Assembly (NCBI GenBank): GCA_963807465.1
Contig: CAWECB010000002.1
Location: 1 to 64,000 of the forward strand
Origin: CAWECB01 sp963807465
GTDB lineage: Bacteria > Patescibacteriota > Minisyncoccia > Minisyncoccales > Minisyncoccaceae
Direction: 5' to 3'
Length of the DNA stretch: 64,000 nt
The notes under the pieces were generated by a model. It searched no databases and was not told the origin of the DNA. It was given only the letters and a program-made list of their open reading frames with translations. Position 1 is the first letter of the stretch. The number at the start of each line of letters is the position of its first letter. This document shows, in pieces, positions 57,097-64,000 of the stretch. A program made the translations under genes and the position numbers.

Positions 57097-57189
57097 CCCA
57101 ATGACGATACTGAACCCCGCGTTCAGCAACTCGTCATTGGGCTATATACCGAAAGGTGTATAGGGCCGTAAGGCCTAGCTAGCGCGGGG
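57097..57189 (+). ncRNA. Palindromic, potentially pseudoknotted element (structured RNA or recombinase site)
   Basis: CCCAATGACGA (57097-57107) pairs perfectly with TCGTCATTGGG (57131-57141). Inside the loop are CTGAA/TTCAG and the segment CCCCGCG (57115-57121), which is complementary to CGCGGGG at 57183-57189. Between them are two hairpins with GNRA-type loops: CTATATACC-GAAA-GGTGTATAG (57142-57163) and GGCC-GTAA-GGCC. An H-type pseudoknot with GNRA hairpins suggests a functional RNA in front of the nuclease gene. The 45-base outer palindrome next to a serine recombinase could alternatively be an attachment site. Confidence 0.5.
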
Positions 57190-57232
57190 CTTAGTGTTTA
57201 TATACAAGTCCTCGCGCCATCTACCTAAAATT

Positions 57233-58138
57233 ATGGCGCTATTTTTTACCCAAAACGGAACAACAAAAAAGATACCGACCGTCAAAGTCGGTCTGGAAAA
57301 GGATGTGCAGAAACTTTTCGAGAAAAACCTCGATGAGATTTTAAATATCCATTTTTTGGCAACTGAATACTCGACTAGTTCTGGCGGTAGGATTGATAGT
57401 CTTGGCATCGACAACAATGGTTCACCCGTAATCATTGAGTACAAACTGTCTCAAAATGACAACGTTATTAACCAAGGACTGTCCTACCTCCGTTGGCTCC
57501 TAGACCATAAAGACGCCTTCGAGACACTGGTGCGTAAAGCGAGTGTTGATATTGAAATCGACTGGGCATCGCCCAGGGTTATTTGTGTTGCGGAGAGCTA
57601 TAACAAATTCGATCTGGATACCGCCGATCTTTTACCAATGGATATCGAACTTTTGCGCTACAGACTTTATGAAAATGACATCTTGCTGGTAGAACCAGAA
57701 GTTCAGCGCAAAGTGAAAATTTCAACCTCTGAAATTTTCTCAAAAATTGAAAAGCACGAATTCAAAGAAAAAATCCATTACACCGTTGATGACCATTTAA
57801 AATCAGCCAGCGATGTTGTTCGTGAACTGTTCGCTCTCATCAAAGAAAAAATATCAGCTCTCGATGAATCAATTATTGAGGAACCAAAGGCAAAATACAT
57901 TGCATATAAATTAACTACCAATTTTTGCGATGTAGTGGTACTAAAAGATTCCCTCAAAATTTTTCTGAATGTTTCAAGTGGTGAGCTAGAAGATCCATCG
58001 GGCATGGCACGCGATCTTACAAAACCGAAACCAATCGGACACTGGGGTAACGGCGACTATGAGGTAAAACTCGAAAAACAGGAGGATATAGACAAGATTA
58101 TGGATTTAATAAGACAAAGCTATAACTACAACAAATAA
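57233..58138 (+). CDS. PD-(D/E)XK-like nuclease with DUF5655 domain
   Basis: A 301-residue protein from ATG 57233 (MALFFTQNGTTKKIPTVKVG). The N-terminal half has RIDSLGIDNNGSPVIIEYKL, a D...ExK pattern of restriction-like nucleases (NucS/DUF91-type), with NDNVINQGLSYLRWLLDHKD after it. The C-terminal third, VVVLKDSLKIFLNVSSGELE and GHWGNGDYEVKLEKQEDIDK, is typical of DUF5655. Such proteins occur in mobile and defence regions. It diverges from the recombinase. The biochemical target is unknown. Confidence 0.78.
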   Translation: MALFFTQNGTTKKIPTVKVGLEKDVQKLFEKNLDEILNIHFLATEYSTSSGGRIDSLGIDNNGSPVIIEYKLSQNDNVINQGLSYLRWLLDHKDAFETLVRKASVDIEIDWASPRVICVAESYNKFDLDTADLLPMDIELLRYRLYENDILLVEPEVQRKVKISTSEIFSKIEKHEFKEKIHYTVDDHLKSASDVVRELFALIKEKISALDESIIEEPKAKYIAYKLTTNFCDVVVLKDSLKIFLNVSSGELEDPSGMARDLTKPKPIGHWGNGDYEVKLEKQEDIDKIMDLIRQSYNYNK

Positions 58139-58141
58139 TTG

Positions 58142-58387
58142 ATGACCGTATTTATGCAGCTTAAAAATAAAACAATAAAAGAACTACAAGAGATAATTAA
58201 GAAAGATTACGGCAAAGAGATTTCGGAGAAAGAGGGTGATGAACTCGGTGGTAGCTTATTGAGACTTACCAGAACAGCTTTGAATGTTATGGCTAAAAAA
58301 GAAAAAGAGGAAAAGCGCGGAAACCAGCCTGTTGGTGACCCGGTTGACACTGTTGGTAACTCGCCCCTTCGCAACGCCCAGGAATGA
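58142..58387 (+). CDS. Hypothetical protein, about 81 residues
   Basis: Not recognised. It begins MTVFMQLKNKTIKELQEIIK and has a helical, lysine-rich first half (KDYGKEISEKEGDELGGSLL) with a probably disordered tail. It starts four bases after the nuclease stop, so it is translated from the same message and may be an accessory subunit. Confidence 0.6.
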   Translation: MTVFMQLKNKTIKELQEIIKKDYGKEISEKEGDELGGSLLRLTRTALNVMAKKEKEEKRGNQPVGDPVDTVGNSPLRNAQE

Positions 58388-58445
58388 AGCTAAGGTGTTG
58401 CAAAGGTCGATAAGCAGATTTTAATCTAACCAACCATAAACAAAT

Positions 58446-58910
58446 ATGAACGAAGAAAAAATCATCAAAAAAGAAGATAAGCTCGATTGCAAAGTTGGAC
58501 TATTCGGAAAAAGAGGAAGTCTGGTACTTACAACTTCAGAACTGTATTTCCTCTCGGGTAAAGATAAAGTATTTTCGGTTCCGTTAAAAGACATCTTAAG
58601 TACAAATGCCCGAAAAGGTCTCGGAAACGGAATCGATCATCTTTTCGTTATTTTTAACGAAAACGGCAAAGAGAGAAAAATTAAAATACAGCACTTGGCT
58701 TTCTGGGCAGGGACAGCAATGGGTAATATGACTCAACTTCGCGAACCGTATTTCAGGTCATGGGAAACCGCCATAGAAAATGCCCGATTCGGCGAAGATA
58801 CGGCTCAGAATAATTTAAACGATCTTGAAAAATTGGCTGATCTTAAAACAAAGGGCGTGATTACTGAAGAGGAATTTCAGGCGAAGAAGAAGCAATTACT
58901 CGGGTTATAG
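58446..58910 (+). CDS. PH-like domain protein with C-terminal SHOCT motif
   Basis: A 154-residue protein in one frame. The first 110 residues form a strand-rich domain, LFGKRGSLVLTTSELYFLSG and KVFSVPLKDILSTN, similar to bacterial PH/GRAM-like domains. The C terminus LEKLADLKTKGVITEEEFQA with KKKQLLGL is a clear SHOCT motif, a short helical oligomerisation element. It has no catalytic motif. It lies at the right edge of the island. Confidence 0.75.
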   Translation: MNEEKIIKKEDKLDCKVGLFGKRGSLVLTTSELYFLSGKDKVFSVPLKDILSTNARKGLGNGIDHLFVIFNENGKERKIKIQHLAFWAGTAMGNMTQLREPYFRSWETAIENARFGEDTAQNNLNDLEKLADLKTKGVITEEEFQAKKKQLLGL

Positions 58911-59001
58911 CTTTCCATTGCTGGAAATAAGACCTCATTGAGCAGATCGTCTTAAATCCGGAATATAAATTACTTTTCTGTTTGTGATGAATTAGTTTCT
59001 A

Positions 59002-59048
59002 TTGACGCCGGTTTTTGTTTCGTCTATAATATCAATATAGATTGATAT
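59002..59048 (+). promoter_or_regulatory. Promoter with overlapping ArsR operator
   Basis: TTGACG (59002-59007), 17 bases, TATAAT (59025-59030). The perfect palindrome ATATCAAT-ATAG-ATTGATAT (59029-59048) overlaps the -10 box and start point, where a bound ArsR/SmtB repressor would block transcription until metal binds. The arsR ATG is three bases downstream. Confidence 0.8.
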
Positions 59049-59051
59049 AGT

Positions 59052-59366
59052 ATGAAACCAAAATGCTGTAAAACTAAAATAGTAAAAGAAATCGGCAAAA
59101 CAGCCGATCTTTTAAAGATAATTGCCGAAGAAAATCGTCTCAAAATTCTCTGCGTCCTTAAAGCCGGTGAGAAATGTGTCTGTGATATTTGGCAGGATAT
59201 TGGTGCTCCACAAAACCTTACCTCTCACCACCTCAAAGTGTTAAAAGACGCAAAATTGATAGGTTCGCGCAGAGACGGCTTGAAGGTCATATACCACATT
59301 AACAAAAAAGAAATGGGTAAGTTTAATTCGTTATTAAATAACTTTTTACAAAATTATGGAAAGTAA
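59052..59366 (+). CDS. ArsR/SmtB-family metalloregulator
   Basis: A 104-residue winged-helix repressor: DLLKIIAEENRLKILCVLKA, the metal-binding region GEKCVCDIWQDIG (CVCD box of ArsR-type sensors), QNLTSHHLKVLKDAKLIGSR and RDGLKVIYHINKKEM. Three Cys at the N terminus (MKPKCCKTK) could add ligands. It overlaps the thioredoxin-like gene by 11 bases and controls, by position, an efflux-type operon. Confidence 0.9.
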   Translation: MKPKCCKTKIVKEIGKTADLLKIIAEENRLKILCVLKAGEKCVCDIWQDIGAPQNLTSHHLKVLKDAKLIGSRRDGLKVIYHINKKEMGKFNSLLNNFLQNYGK

Positions 59367-59610
59367 AAAAATACAAATTCAAGTTTTAGGTTCTGGTTGT
59401 CCGACCTGCAAAAAGCTATACGAGATAACCGAAAGGGCGGCCAAAGAACTTGGGTTAGATACGAAAGTTGAGTATATCACCGACGTCCAGAAAATCGTTG
59501 AAATGGGCATAATGCAAAGCCCTGTTTTAGCCGTAAATGGCAAACCAGCTTTGATCGGTTTTACGCCCGATATAGAAAAAATTAAAAAAGCTATTCAAGA
59601 TAAACTTTAA
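59356..59610 (+). CDS. Small thioredoxin-fold protein (redox-active disulfide protein 2 type)
   Basis: An 84-residue protein with QIQVLGSGCPTCKKLYEITE (CPTC active site), VEYITDVQKIVEMGIMQSPV with the cis-Pro, and LAVNGKPALIGFTPDIEKIK. Proteins of this type regularly accompany ArsP/UPF0718 permeases and ArsR. It may reduce or deliver the metalloid substrate. It starts within the arsR end and is followed by the permease three bases after its stop. Confidence 0.9.
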   Translation: MESKKIQIQVLGSGCPTCKKLYEITERAAKELGLDTKVEYITDVQKIVEMGIMQSPVLAVNGKPALIGFTPDIEKIKKAIQDKL

Positions 59611-59613
59611 TTT

Positions 59614-60579
59614 ATGGATATATTCTACCCTATAAAGTTGTTAGCCGATTGGTTTACGTTCTCTCTTTTTAATATTACTCCCAAGACCCTCTTGGCCGAA
59701 GCGGTCAATTTTTTTATTTACGATACAATCAAGATATTTATTTTACTGGCAGTTATCATTTTTATTGTTTCCATAATCCGTTCGTTTTTGCCTCCGGAAA
59801 AGATCCGCCTCATCCTTTCGCATAAAAACAAGTATACCGGGAACGTTTTAGCTTCCTTGCTTGGGATTATCACTCCGTTTTGTTCTTGCTCGGCTGTCCC
59901 TTTATTTTTAGGATTTGTGCAGGCTGGTGTGCCATTGGGAACGACTTTCTCTTTTCTTGTCGCTTCTCCTATGATCAACGAAGTGGCTTTGGTTTTGCTC
60001 TTGGGTATGTTTGGTTGGAAAATTGCTTTGGTATATATTTTGAGCGGACTAATCATCGCAATTTTATCGGGCATAGTTATCGGTAAAATGAAAGTGGAGA
60101 ACTTGGTAGAGCCTTTTGTTTATGAGAACTCTATTAACTCAAAGATAGATTTTCCCGATATGAAGTGGCCTGACCGATTTTCCTACGCCGGAAATTATAC
60201 TTGGGATATTATCAAGAAAGTATGGCCATATATTCTGATAGGTATTGGTCTTGGTGCTTGGATACACGGTTATGTGCCAACTGACTTTCTGGCCAAGTAT
60301 GCAGGCGCTGACAAGTGGTATGCCGTGCCTTTTGCTGTTTTGATAGGTATTCCGCTTTATTCCAACGCCGCCGGTATTATCCCTCTTGTCGGGGCTTTGA
60401 CCGAAAAAGGTGTGGCTATGGGAACGACACTCGCTTTTATGATGGCCGTTACCGCCTTGTCATTGCCAGAGTTTATGATTTTGAAACGAGTAATGAAGAT
60501 TAAGCTTATTTTAATCTTTGCTGGTATTGTGGGAGTTGGAATTATGTTTACTGGATATTTATTTAATTGGATTTTATAA
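59614..60579 (+). CDS. ArsP/UPF0718-family permease
   Basis: An intact 321-residue permease with eight or more helices. The conserved cysteine motif is GIITPFCSCSAVPLFLGFVQ, followed by GVPLGTTFSFLVASPMINEV, and the second repeat GIPLYSNAAGIIPLVGALTE with MGTTLAFMMAVTALSLPEF. Family members export organoarsenicals or related compounds. Together with arsR and the small thioredoxin it makes a compact three-gene resistance operon. Confidence 0.88.
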   Translation: MDIFYPIKLLADWFTFSLFNITPKTLLAEAVNFFIYDTIKIFILLAVIIFIVSIIRSFLPPEKIRLILSHKNKYTGNVLASLLGIITPFCSCSAVPLFLGFVQAGVPLGTTFSFLVASPMINEVALVLLLGMFGWKIALVYILSGLIIAILSGIVIGKMKVENLVEPFVYENSINSKIDFPDMKWPDRFSYAGNYTWDIIKKVWPYILIGIGLGAWIHGYVPTDFLAKYAGADKWYAVPFAVLIGIPLYSNAAGIIPLVGALTEKGVAMGTTLAFMMAVTALSLPEFMILKRVMKIKLILIFAGIVGVGIMFTGYLFNWIL

Positions 60580-60752
60580 AATAGGGCCTAACGTCAATGA
60601 TTGGCCTTAAATCCGAGATATAAAGTTGTGCTGTCGTATGATAGTTCTAATGTCTATCATAATTCGGATAGTGAAGATTCAGTAAATAGCAGCATGAACC
60701 TTCGTATGAGTTATTCACAGGAGAGAATTTTCCTATTTTCTGTATTCTTTGC

Positions 60753-60866
60753 TATAATACAAGTGTACTTTTCGTAATACGGCAAATCATCTCCCTTAGG
60801 AGGTGGCGAAAAGTATCGGCCCAAAACACCATGAATAAAGGCCAGCCGGTGTTTTTGGGCTTTTTC
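60753..60866 (+). ncRNA. Candidate short structured leader with terminator
   Basis: TATAAT (60753-60758) is followed by a fold with ACTTTTCG (60767-60774) paired to CGAAAAGT (60807-60814), enclosing CTCCCTTAGGAGGTGG, then a strong terminator, GCCCAAAACACC (60819-60830) with GGTGTTTTTGGGC (60848-60860) and five T. The next gene starts 63 bases later. The layout, aptamer-like hairpin then terminator, is that of a riboswitch or attenuator, but I do not recognise a class. The rest of this 350-base gap holds a palindrome, TATGATAG/CTATCATA at 60637-60661. Confidence 0.5.
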
Positions 60867-60928
60867 TATATCCAAAACCCATAATAAGTCGACCCGGCAA
60901 ATGGTTCAAAACTAATTAATAAAAAACT

Positions 60929-61564
60929 ATGGGTACAGTATATAAACAACTTACATATCGAATCTCGAGCATTCCCATTACAAAGGGTCTGACTTACGTT
61001 ATTGCAGAAGATCCGGAAATAAAGCTTGAATGGGAAACAACCACAATCAAGAAAAAGCTTTATTTGGACGTTCTTGAAAAGACCATGGGAACCACTTTGG
61101 CGATTTGCCATCATATCGGTATTACCCGAGGGACTTTTTATAACTGGATCAACAGCGATGCCGATTTCAAGTCCGCAGTTTACCGGATGAAAGAAGAAGT
61201 CCTGAATGATATTGAGGAAACGCTAATTAAATCGGCTCTTGAAAAAAATATTCAGGCGGCTAAATTTATACTTGGGAAAAAACATCCGGATTATAAAAAA
61301 CAGCCAAAAGAAAACATGGAAACCGTTGTGCACATTCACCATCACGCAACGCCACCAGGAGAAAAAGAAGACGCTGAAATTAATATCGGTCTCGATGAGC
61401 TTTTTATAATGTCTGAAGAAAAGGATCTTAGTCAACTCACTCCCGATGGGATGAGAACTTATAAAAAGTATAAACAGCTTGCTGATTTCATAAAGTGGGA
61501 ATACGGAATAACAGACGAGAAGCCTAAAACCAAGGAAGATTTTGAAAAAGAGAAAAATGCGTAA
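60929..61564 (+). CDS. Phage terminase small-subunit-like HTH protein
   Basis: A 211-residue protein. The middle (LDVLEKTMGTTLAICHHIGI, TRGTFYNWINSDADFKSAVY, ILGKKHPDYKKQP) resembles the HTH region of phage terminase small subunits and related phBC6A51-type proteins. The C-terminal third is charged and low in complexity. No large terminase or other phage gene is nearby, so it is probably a domesticated or stranded phage gene. Function uncertain. Confidence 0.6.
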   Translation: MGTVYKQLTYRISSIPITKGLTYVIAEDPEIKLEWETTTIKKKLYLDVLEKTMGTTLAICHHIGITRGTFYNWINSDADFKSAVYRMKEEVLNDIEETLIKSALEKNIQAAKFILGKKHPDYKKQPKENMETVVHIHHHATPPGEKEDAEINIGLDELFIMSEEKDLSQLTPDGMRTYKKYKQLADFIKWEYGITDEKPKTKEDFEKEKNA

Positions 61565-61777
61565 AAATGTCTAATTTGTCTAATTTCGCAAAAATCTTGA
61601 GCAGACCCTCTTGCGTCGGTTTTTTCATTTACTAATCGTCAAAAAAGCCCTATAATACCTATATAATCTTGGTACTAGAGCGGGGAACACAACAAAATTA
61701 CAGAGATTTGTTTCTCTTTTTTTGTTTATGAGATATAATAATTATTAAAGCATTAAAAGAATAAATATTACGGAAAG
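61565..61777 (+). other. Intergenic region with promoter-like boxes
   Basis: Two TATAAT-like boxes (61651-61656 and 61661-61667 region), a short hairpin AGAGATTTGTTTCTCT with a T run near 61,703-61,725, and a further ATATAAT near 61,733. It probably holds a small terminated leader and the promoter of the homospermidine synthase gene. No coding sequence seen. Confidence 0.4.
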
Positions 61778-63226
61778 ATGAAAATAGAATTTAAGAATAA
61801 TATCTTGATTATCGGCTATGGAGCAGTGTCGAGATGCGCTTTGCCGGTCTTGTTAGAAAAGGTGGATGTGCCCATCGGCAATATTACGGTGATAGATGCC
61901 CTGGACAAGTCTGAAGAGCTTAAGAAATTCAGAGAAAAAGGATTAAGGTTCTTCGAAGGGAGGATAACTCCTGAGAACATCAATGCCATTCTCTCAAGCT
62001 ATCTCCACCTCGGAGACCTGCTCATAGATCTTGCCTGCAACATCGATTGCAACGAAATCGTGAAATGGTGCCATGACAACGAGGTCATATATGTGAATGC
62101 TTCCGTTGAGGAATGGGACCCCTTGGCCGATATCGACGAAGAAAGCCCGTTCGAGAAATCTCTGTACTACAGACAGATGAGATTGAGAGAAATGTCGAAG
62201 GACTGGAAAGATTCCCCGACGGCGGTTGTCGATCACGGAGCTAACCCAGGATTGATTTCCCATTTTACAAAACAGGCCCTGGTAGATATAGCGAACAGGT
62301 TGATCAGCGAAAAAAAGGTTTCCGGCAAAGATGAAGCTATTCTATCGGATTTGATCAGAAACAACAAATTCGCGGAATTGTCGATGAAGCTCGGAGTGAA
62401 AGTAATCCATTGCAGCGAGAGGGACACCCAGATAACCAACAGGCCAAAAGAAATCGACGAATTCGTAGGAACCTGGAGTGTGGAAGGATTGAGGGAAGAG
62501 GGGACCGCCCCGGCTGAAATGGGGTGGGGAACTCACGAAAAAAAACTTCCCAAGCTTGCCAACATCCCCCCGGTCGGGCCGAAGAACCAAATATTCCTTT
62601 CCCAGATGGGAACGAATACGTTCGTCCATTCCTGGATCCCGAATCAGAACATTCTCGGGATGGTGATTAGGCACGGTGAAGCCTTCGGCATCTCCGACCG
62701 TCTTACGGTCTGGAAGAACAAGAAAGCCATCTACAGGCCGACCGTCCATTATGCCTACATGCCGTGCCACGAAACCCTGGCTTCGCTTCTGGAGTTGAAA
62801 GCGAGGAATTACAACATGCAGCCGAAGATAAGGATAATGTACGATGAAATAACCAAGGGAGAAGATATCCTCGGAGCTCTATTGATGGGCCACGAATATA
62901 AGTCTTGGTGGACCGGCAGCGTCCTCGGCATAGATGAGGCGAGAAGGCTTGTTCCCGGCCAAAATGCCACGACGGTCCAGGTGGCGATAGGGGTAGTCGC
63001 AGCAATAATGTGGATGGTAGAAAACCCGAGGAAAGGATTATGCATCCCGGACGATCTCCCTTACGATTATATTCTGAATATAGCGAAGCCCTATCTCGGT
63101 AAGTTCATCTCGGAACCATCCGACTGGACCCCCTTAAGAGACAGAAAGGTGTACTTTACGGAAAACCCCGAAAGCGTTCCAGACAAAGATGTCTGGCAAT
63201 TTAAGAACTTTTTATTGCTTCCGTAA
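61778..63226 (+). CDS. hss: Homospermidine synthase
   Basis: An intact 482-residue enzyme close in length to the about 477-residue bacterial enzyme. NAD-binding start ILIIGYGAVSRCALPVLLEK, then ADIDEESPFEKSLYYRQMRL, the signature VVDHGANPGLISHFTKQALV, WGTHEKKLPKLANIPPVGPK and HAYMPCHETL-type HYAYMPCHETLASLLELKAR, ending GQNATTVQVAIGVVAAIMWM. It makes homospermidine from putrescine (or putrescine plus spermidine) with NAD. It is transcribed alone, and no other polyamine gene is visible. Confidence 0.88.
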   Translation: MKIEFKNNILIIGYGAVSRCALPVLLEKVDVPIGNITVIDALDKSEELKKFREKGLRFFEGRITPENINAILSSYLHLGDLLIDLACNIDCNEIVKWCHDNEVIYVNASVEEWDPLADIDEESPFEKSLYYRQMRLREMSKDWKDSPTAVVDHGANPGLISHFTKQALVDIANRLISEKKVSGKDEAILSDLIRNNKFAELSMKLGVKVIHCSERDTQITNRPKEIDEFVGTWSVEGLREEGTAPAEMGWGTHEKKLPKLANIPPVGPKNQIFLSQMGTNTFVHSWIPNQNILGMVIRHGEAFGISDRLTVWKNKKAIYRPTVHYAYMPCHETLASLLELKARNYNMQPKIRIMYDEITKGEDILGALLMGHEYKSWWTGSVLGIDEARRLVPGQNATTVQVAIGVVAAIMWMVENPRKGLCIPDDLPYDYILNIAKPYLGKFISEPSDWTPLRDRKVYFTENPESVPDKDVWQFKNFLLLP

Positions 63227-63270
63227 GACTATAGAAGTTTATCCATATATGTATTTACCCTTTTTCTATA

Positions 63271-63302
63271 GTATTATTAATAGATAAATATTAATAATAC
63301 TT
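63271..63302. repeat. 32-bp palindrome downstream of hss
   Basis: AGTATTATTAATA (63271-63283) and TATTAATAATACT (63290-63302) are perfect inverted repeats of 13 bases with a 6-base gap. It could be a terminator hairpin (followed by TTTAG) or an operator. Confidence 0.65.
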
Positions 63303-63350
63303 TAGCTTGCAAGTACTTGACGAGAGCATCAACGGGTGATAATATAAATC

Positions 63351-63375
63351 TAATAGTTAATTAATCTAACTATTA
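63351..63375 (+). promoter_or_regulatory. Probable MarR operator
   Basis: TAATAGTTA (63351-63359) and TAACTATTA (63367-63375) are perfect 9-base inverted repeats with centre spacing 16, immediately before the MarR start at 63392. AT-rich palindromes of this size are usual autoregulatory sites for MarR proteins. Confidence 0.7.
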
Positions 63376-63391
63376 ATAACCTTAAGTTTTA

Positions 63392-63820
63392 ATGTGTATG
63401 GATAAGGATGAAAAATTATCATCTACTATATTCAATGTGAACAGACTGATAAAAGAAAAAATCCGTTTAAGCGATTGTTTAAATGGTTTTCCTTATACAG
63501 AAATTGAGGTATTGAGGTTTGTTGAAAGCAAAAAGAAAACAACGATGAAATCTATTGCTGATTATTTACACATTAAACCTCCGTCGGCTACTCCCTTGAT
63601 AGACAGTCTGGTAAAAAGGGGAAGTCTTAAAAGAGCCCAAAAAATAGACGATAGAAGGGTGGTCTACGTAGAATTAACTCCCAAGGGATTAAAATCATTA
63701 CAAAAGAAACACGATAATATTCACAAAATCGTTAAAATATTTTTTAGTAAACTAAATAACAAAGATAAACAGAACCTTATTACAATTCTAGAAAAAATAT
63801 CCTATGGAAAAAACAATTAA
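63392..63820 (+). CDS. MarR-family transcriptional regulator
   Basis: A 142-residue winged-helix protein (ATG 63392, or 63398). YTEIEVLRFVESKKKTTMKS, IADYLHIKPPSATPLIDSLV and KRGSLKRAQKIDDRRVVYVE with LTPKGLKSLQKK are the DNA-binding helix and wing of MarR. The following membrane fusion protein gene overlaps its end by 17 bases, so it probably regulates an efflux system and itself through the palindrome upstream. Confidence 0.9.
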   Translation: MCMDKDEKLSSTIFNVNRLIKEKIRLSDCLNGFPYTEIEVLRFVESKKKTTMKSIADYLHIKPPSATPLIDSLVKRGSLKRAQKIDDRRVVYVELTPKGLKSLQKKHDNIHKIVKIFFSKLNNKDKQNLITILEKISYGKNN

Positions 63821-64000
63821 AAATATAATTATCGCTTCTATCGTTATAGTGGTAATCGCTGCCGCGGTTATCTTACTCTTGCTTTTTAGACAAGGGTCGT
63901 CCTCCAAATTATCTTCAGTCGAGGTAAAAAATGGCGATATTACTGAAAAAATAAATCTAACCGGACAAGTCAAAGCTTCCCAAGGAGTTGATTTGGCTTT
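63804..64000 (+). CDS. Membrane fusion protein (HlyD/MacA type), cut by window end
   Basis: The visible 65 residues start MEKTIKNIIIASIVIVVIAA, a membrane anchor (AVILLLLFR), then VEVKNGDITEKINLTGQVKA, the typical first strand of periplasmic adaptor proteins of MacAB-type efflux pumps. The start overlaps the MarR gene. The rest lies outside the window. Confidence 0.78.
   Translation, partial: MEKTIKNIIIASIVIVVIAAAVILLLLFRQGSSSKLSSVEVKNGDITEKINLTGQVKASQGVDLA

Noticed and set aside
57233..58138. Assignment of the nuclease gene as true NucS/EndoMS
   Set aside because: It shares the D...ExK pattern, but length, DUF5655-like end and mobile context differ from mismatch endonuclease NucS.
1..64000. 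CRISPR array
   Set aside because: No series of regularly spaced identical repeats and no cas gene was seen on either strand.

Overview
The window looks like three unrelated pieces of DNA joined end to end, most likely an assembled metagenomic contig. Positions 1 to about 26,700 are GC-rich. About 26,700 to 29,628 is a second GC-rich piece carrying surface-sugar genes. From 29,629 to the end the DNA is AT-rich, with short intergenic gaps, near-leaderless promoters and gene content typical of Candidate Phyla Radiation (Patescibacteria/Parcubacteria-like) bacteria. At both joins a gene is cut in mid-domain and abuts another cut gene (hemY against a capsule gene; neuC against msrB). Many genes in all three pieces are split by single-base indels although every conserved motif survives, so I read most frameshifts as sequencing error rather than decay.

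Piece A (1-26.7 kb): cytochrome bd oxidase (cydBA, minus strand) diverges from its assembly exporter cydDC. A junk interval follows: a group II intron reverse-transcriptase remnant, a yjfF-like sugar permease remnant and a 901-bp IS5-family element inserted in the permease end. From 7.4 to 19.7 kb lies a polyol/sugar-uptake regulon: two paralogous NarL-type two-component systems, two binding-protein/permease sets of the SmoEFG (mannitol/sorbitol) type without an ATPase gene, a short-chain dehydrogenase and a zinc alcohol dehydrogenase. Three copies of a two-palindrome operator with identical 28-bp centre spacing precede the two transporters and the dehydrogenase. Two alpha/beta hydrolases and a heme block follow (radical SAM/SPASM protein, precorrin-2 dehydrogenase-glutamyl-tRNA reductase fusion, hemL, hemY). 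One binding protein has a mature start resembling those of spirochaetes, but I would not assign a phylum on that.

Piece B (26.7-29.6 kb): a 3'-cut capsule-type gene, neuA (CMP-sialic acid synthetase) and a 5'-cut neuC-type UDP-GlcNAc 2-epimerase, all on the minus strand.

Piece C (29.6-64 kb): msrB fragment, nitroreductase, DedA, L10 leader-rplJ-rplL, a thioredoxin-like protein, a membrane-anchored Clp ATPase with a dead first ATPase domain, mraZ-rsmH-ftsL-ftsI, tRNA-Glu, rplU, dnaB, a GT4 glycosyltransferase and a cysK-cysS operon. In front of cysK is a short leader peptide with three Cys codons, followed by mutually exclusive antiterminator and terminator hairpins: a complete ribosome-mediated attenuator, and the most interesting item here. 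Next to it are three tandem promoter/structured RNA/terminator cassettes without convincing genes. From 50.3 to 58.9 kb, after tRNA-Gln, is a mobile defence-type island (XRE regulator, EcoRI-like methylase, DUF262-HNH protein, KAP NTPase, large serine recombinase, PD-(D/E)XK-like nuclease) that includes a pseudoknotted palindromic element. The window ends with an arsR-thioredoxin-permease operon, a terminase-small-subunit-like gene, homospermidine synthase and a MarR regulator overlapping a membrane fusion protein cut by the window edge.
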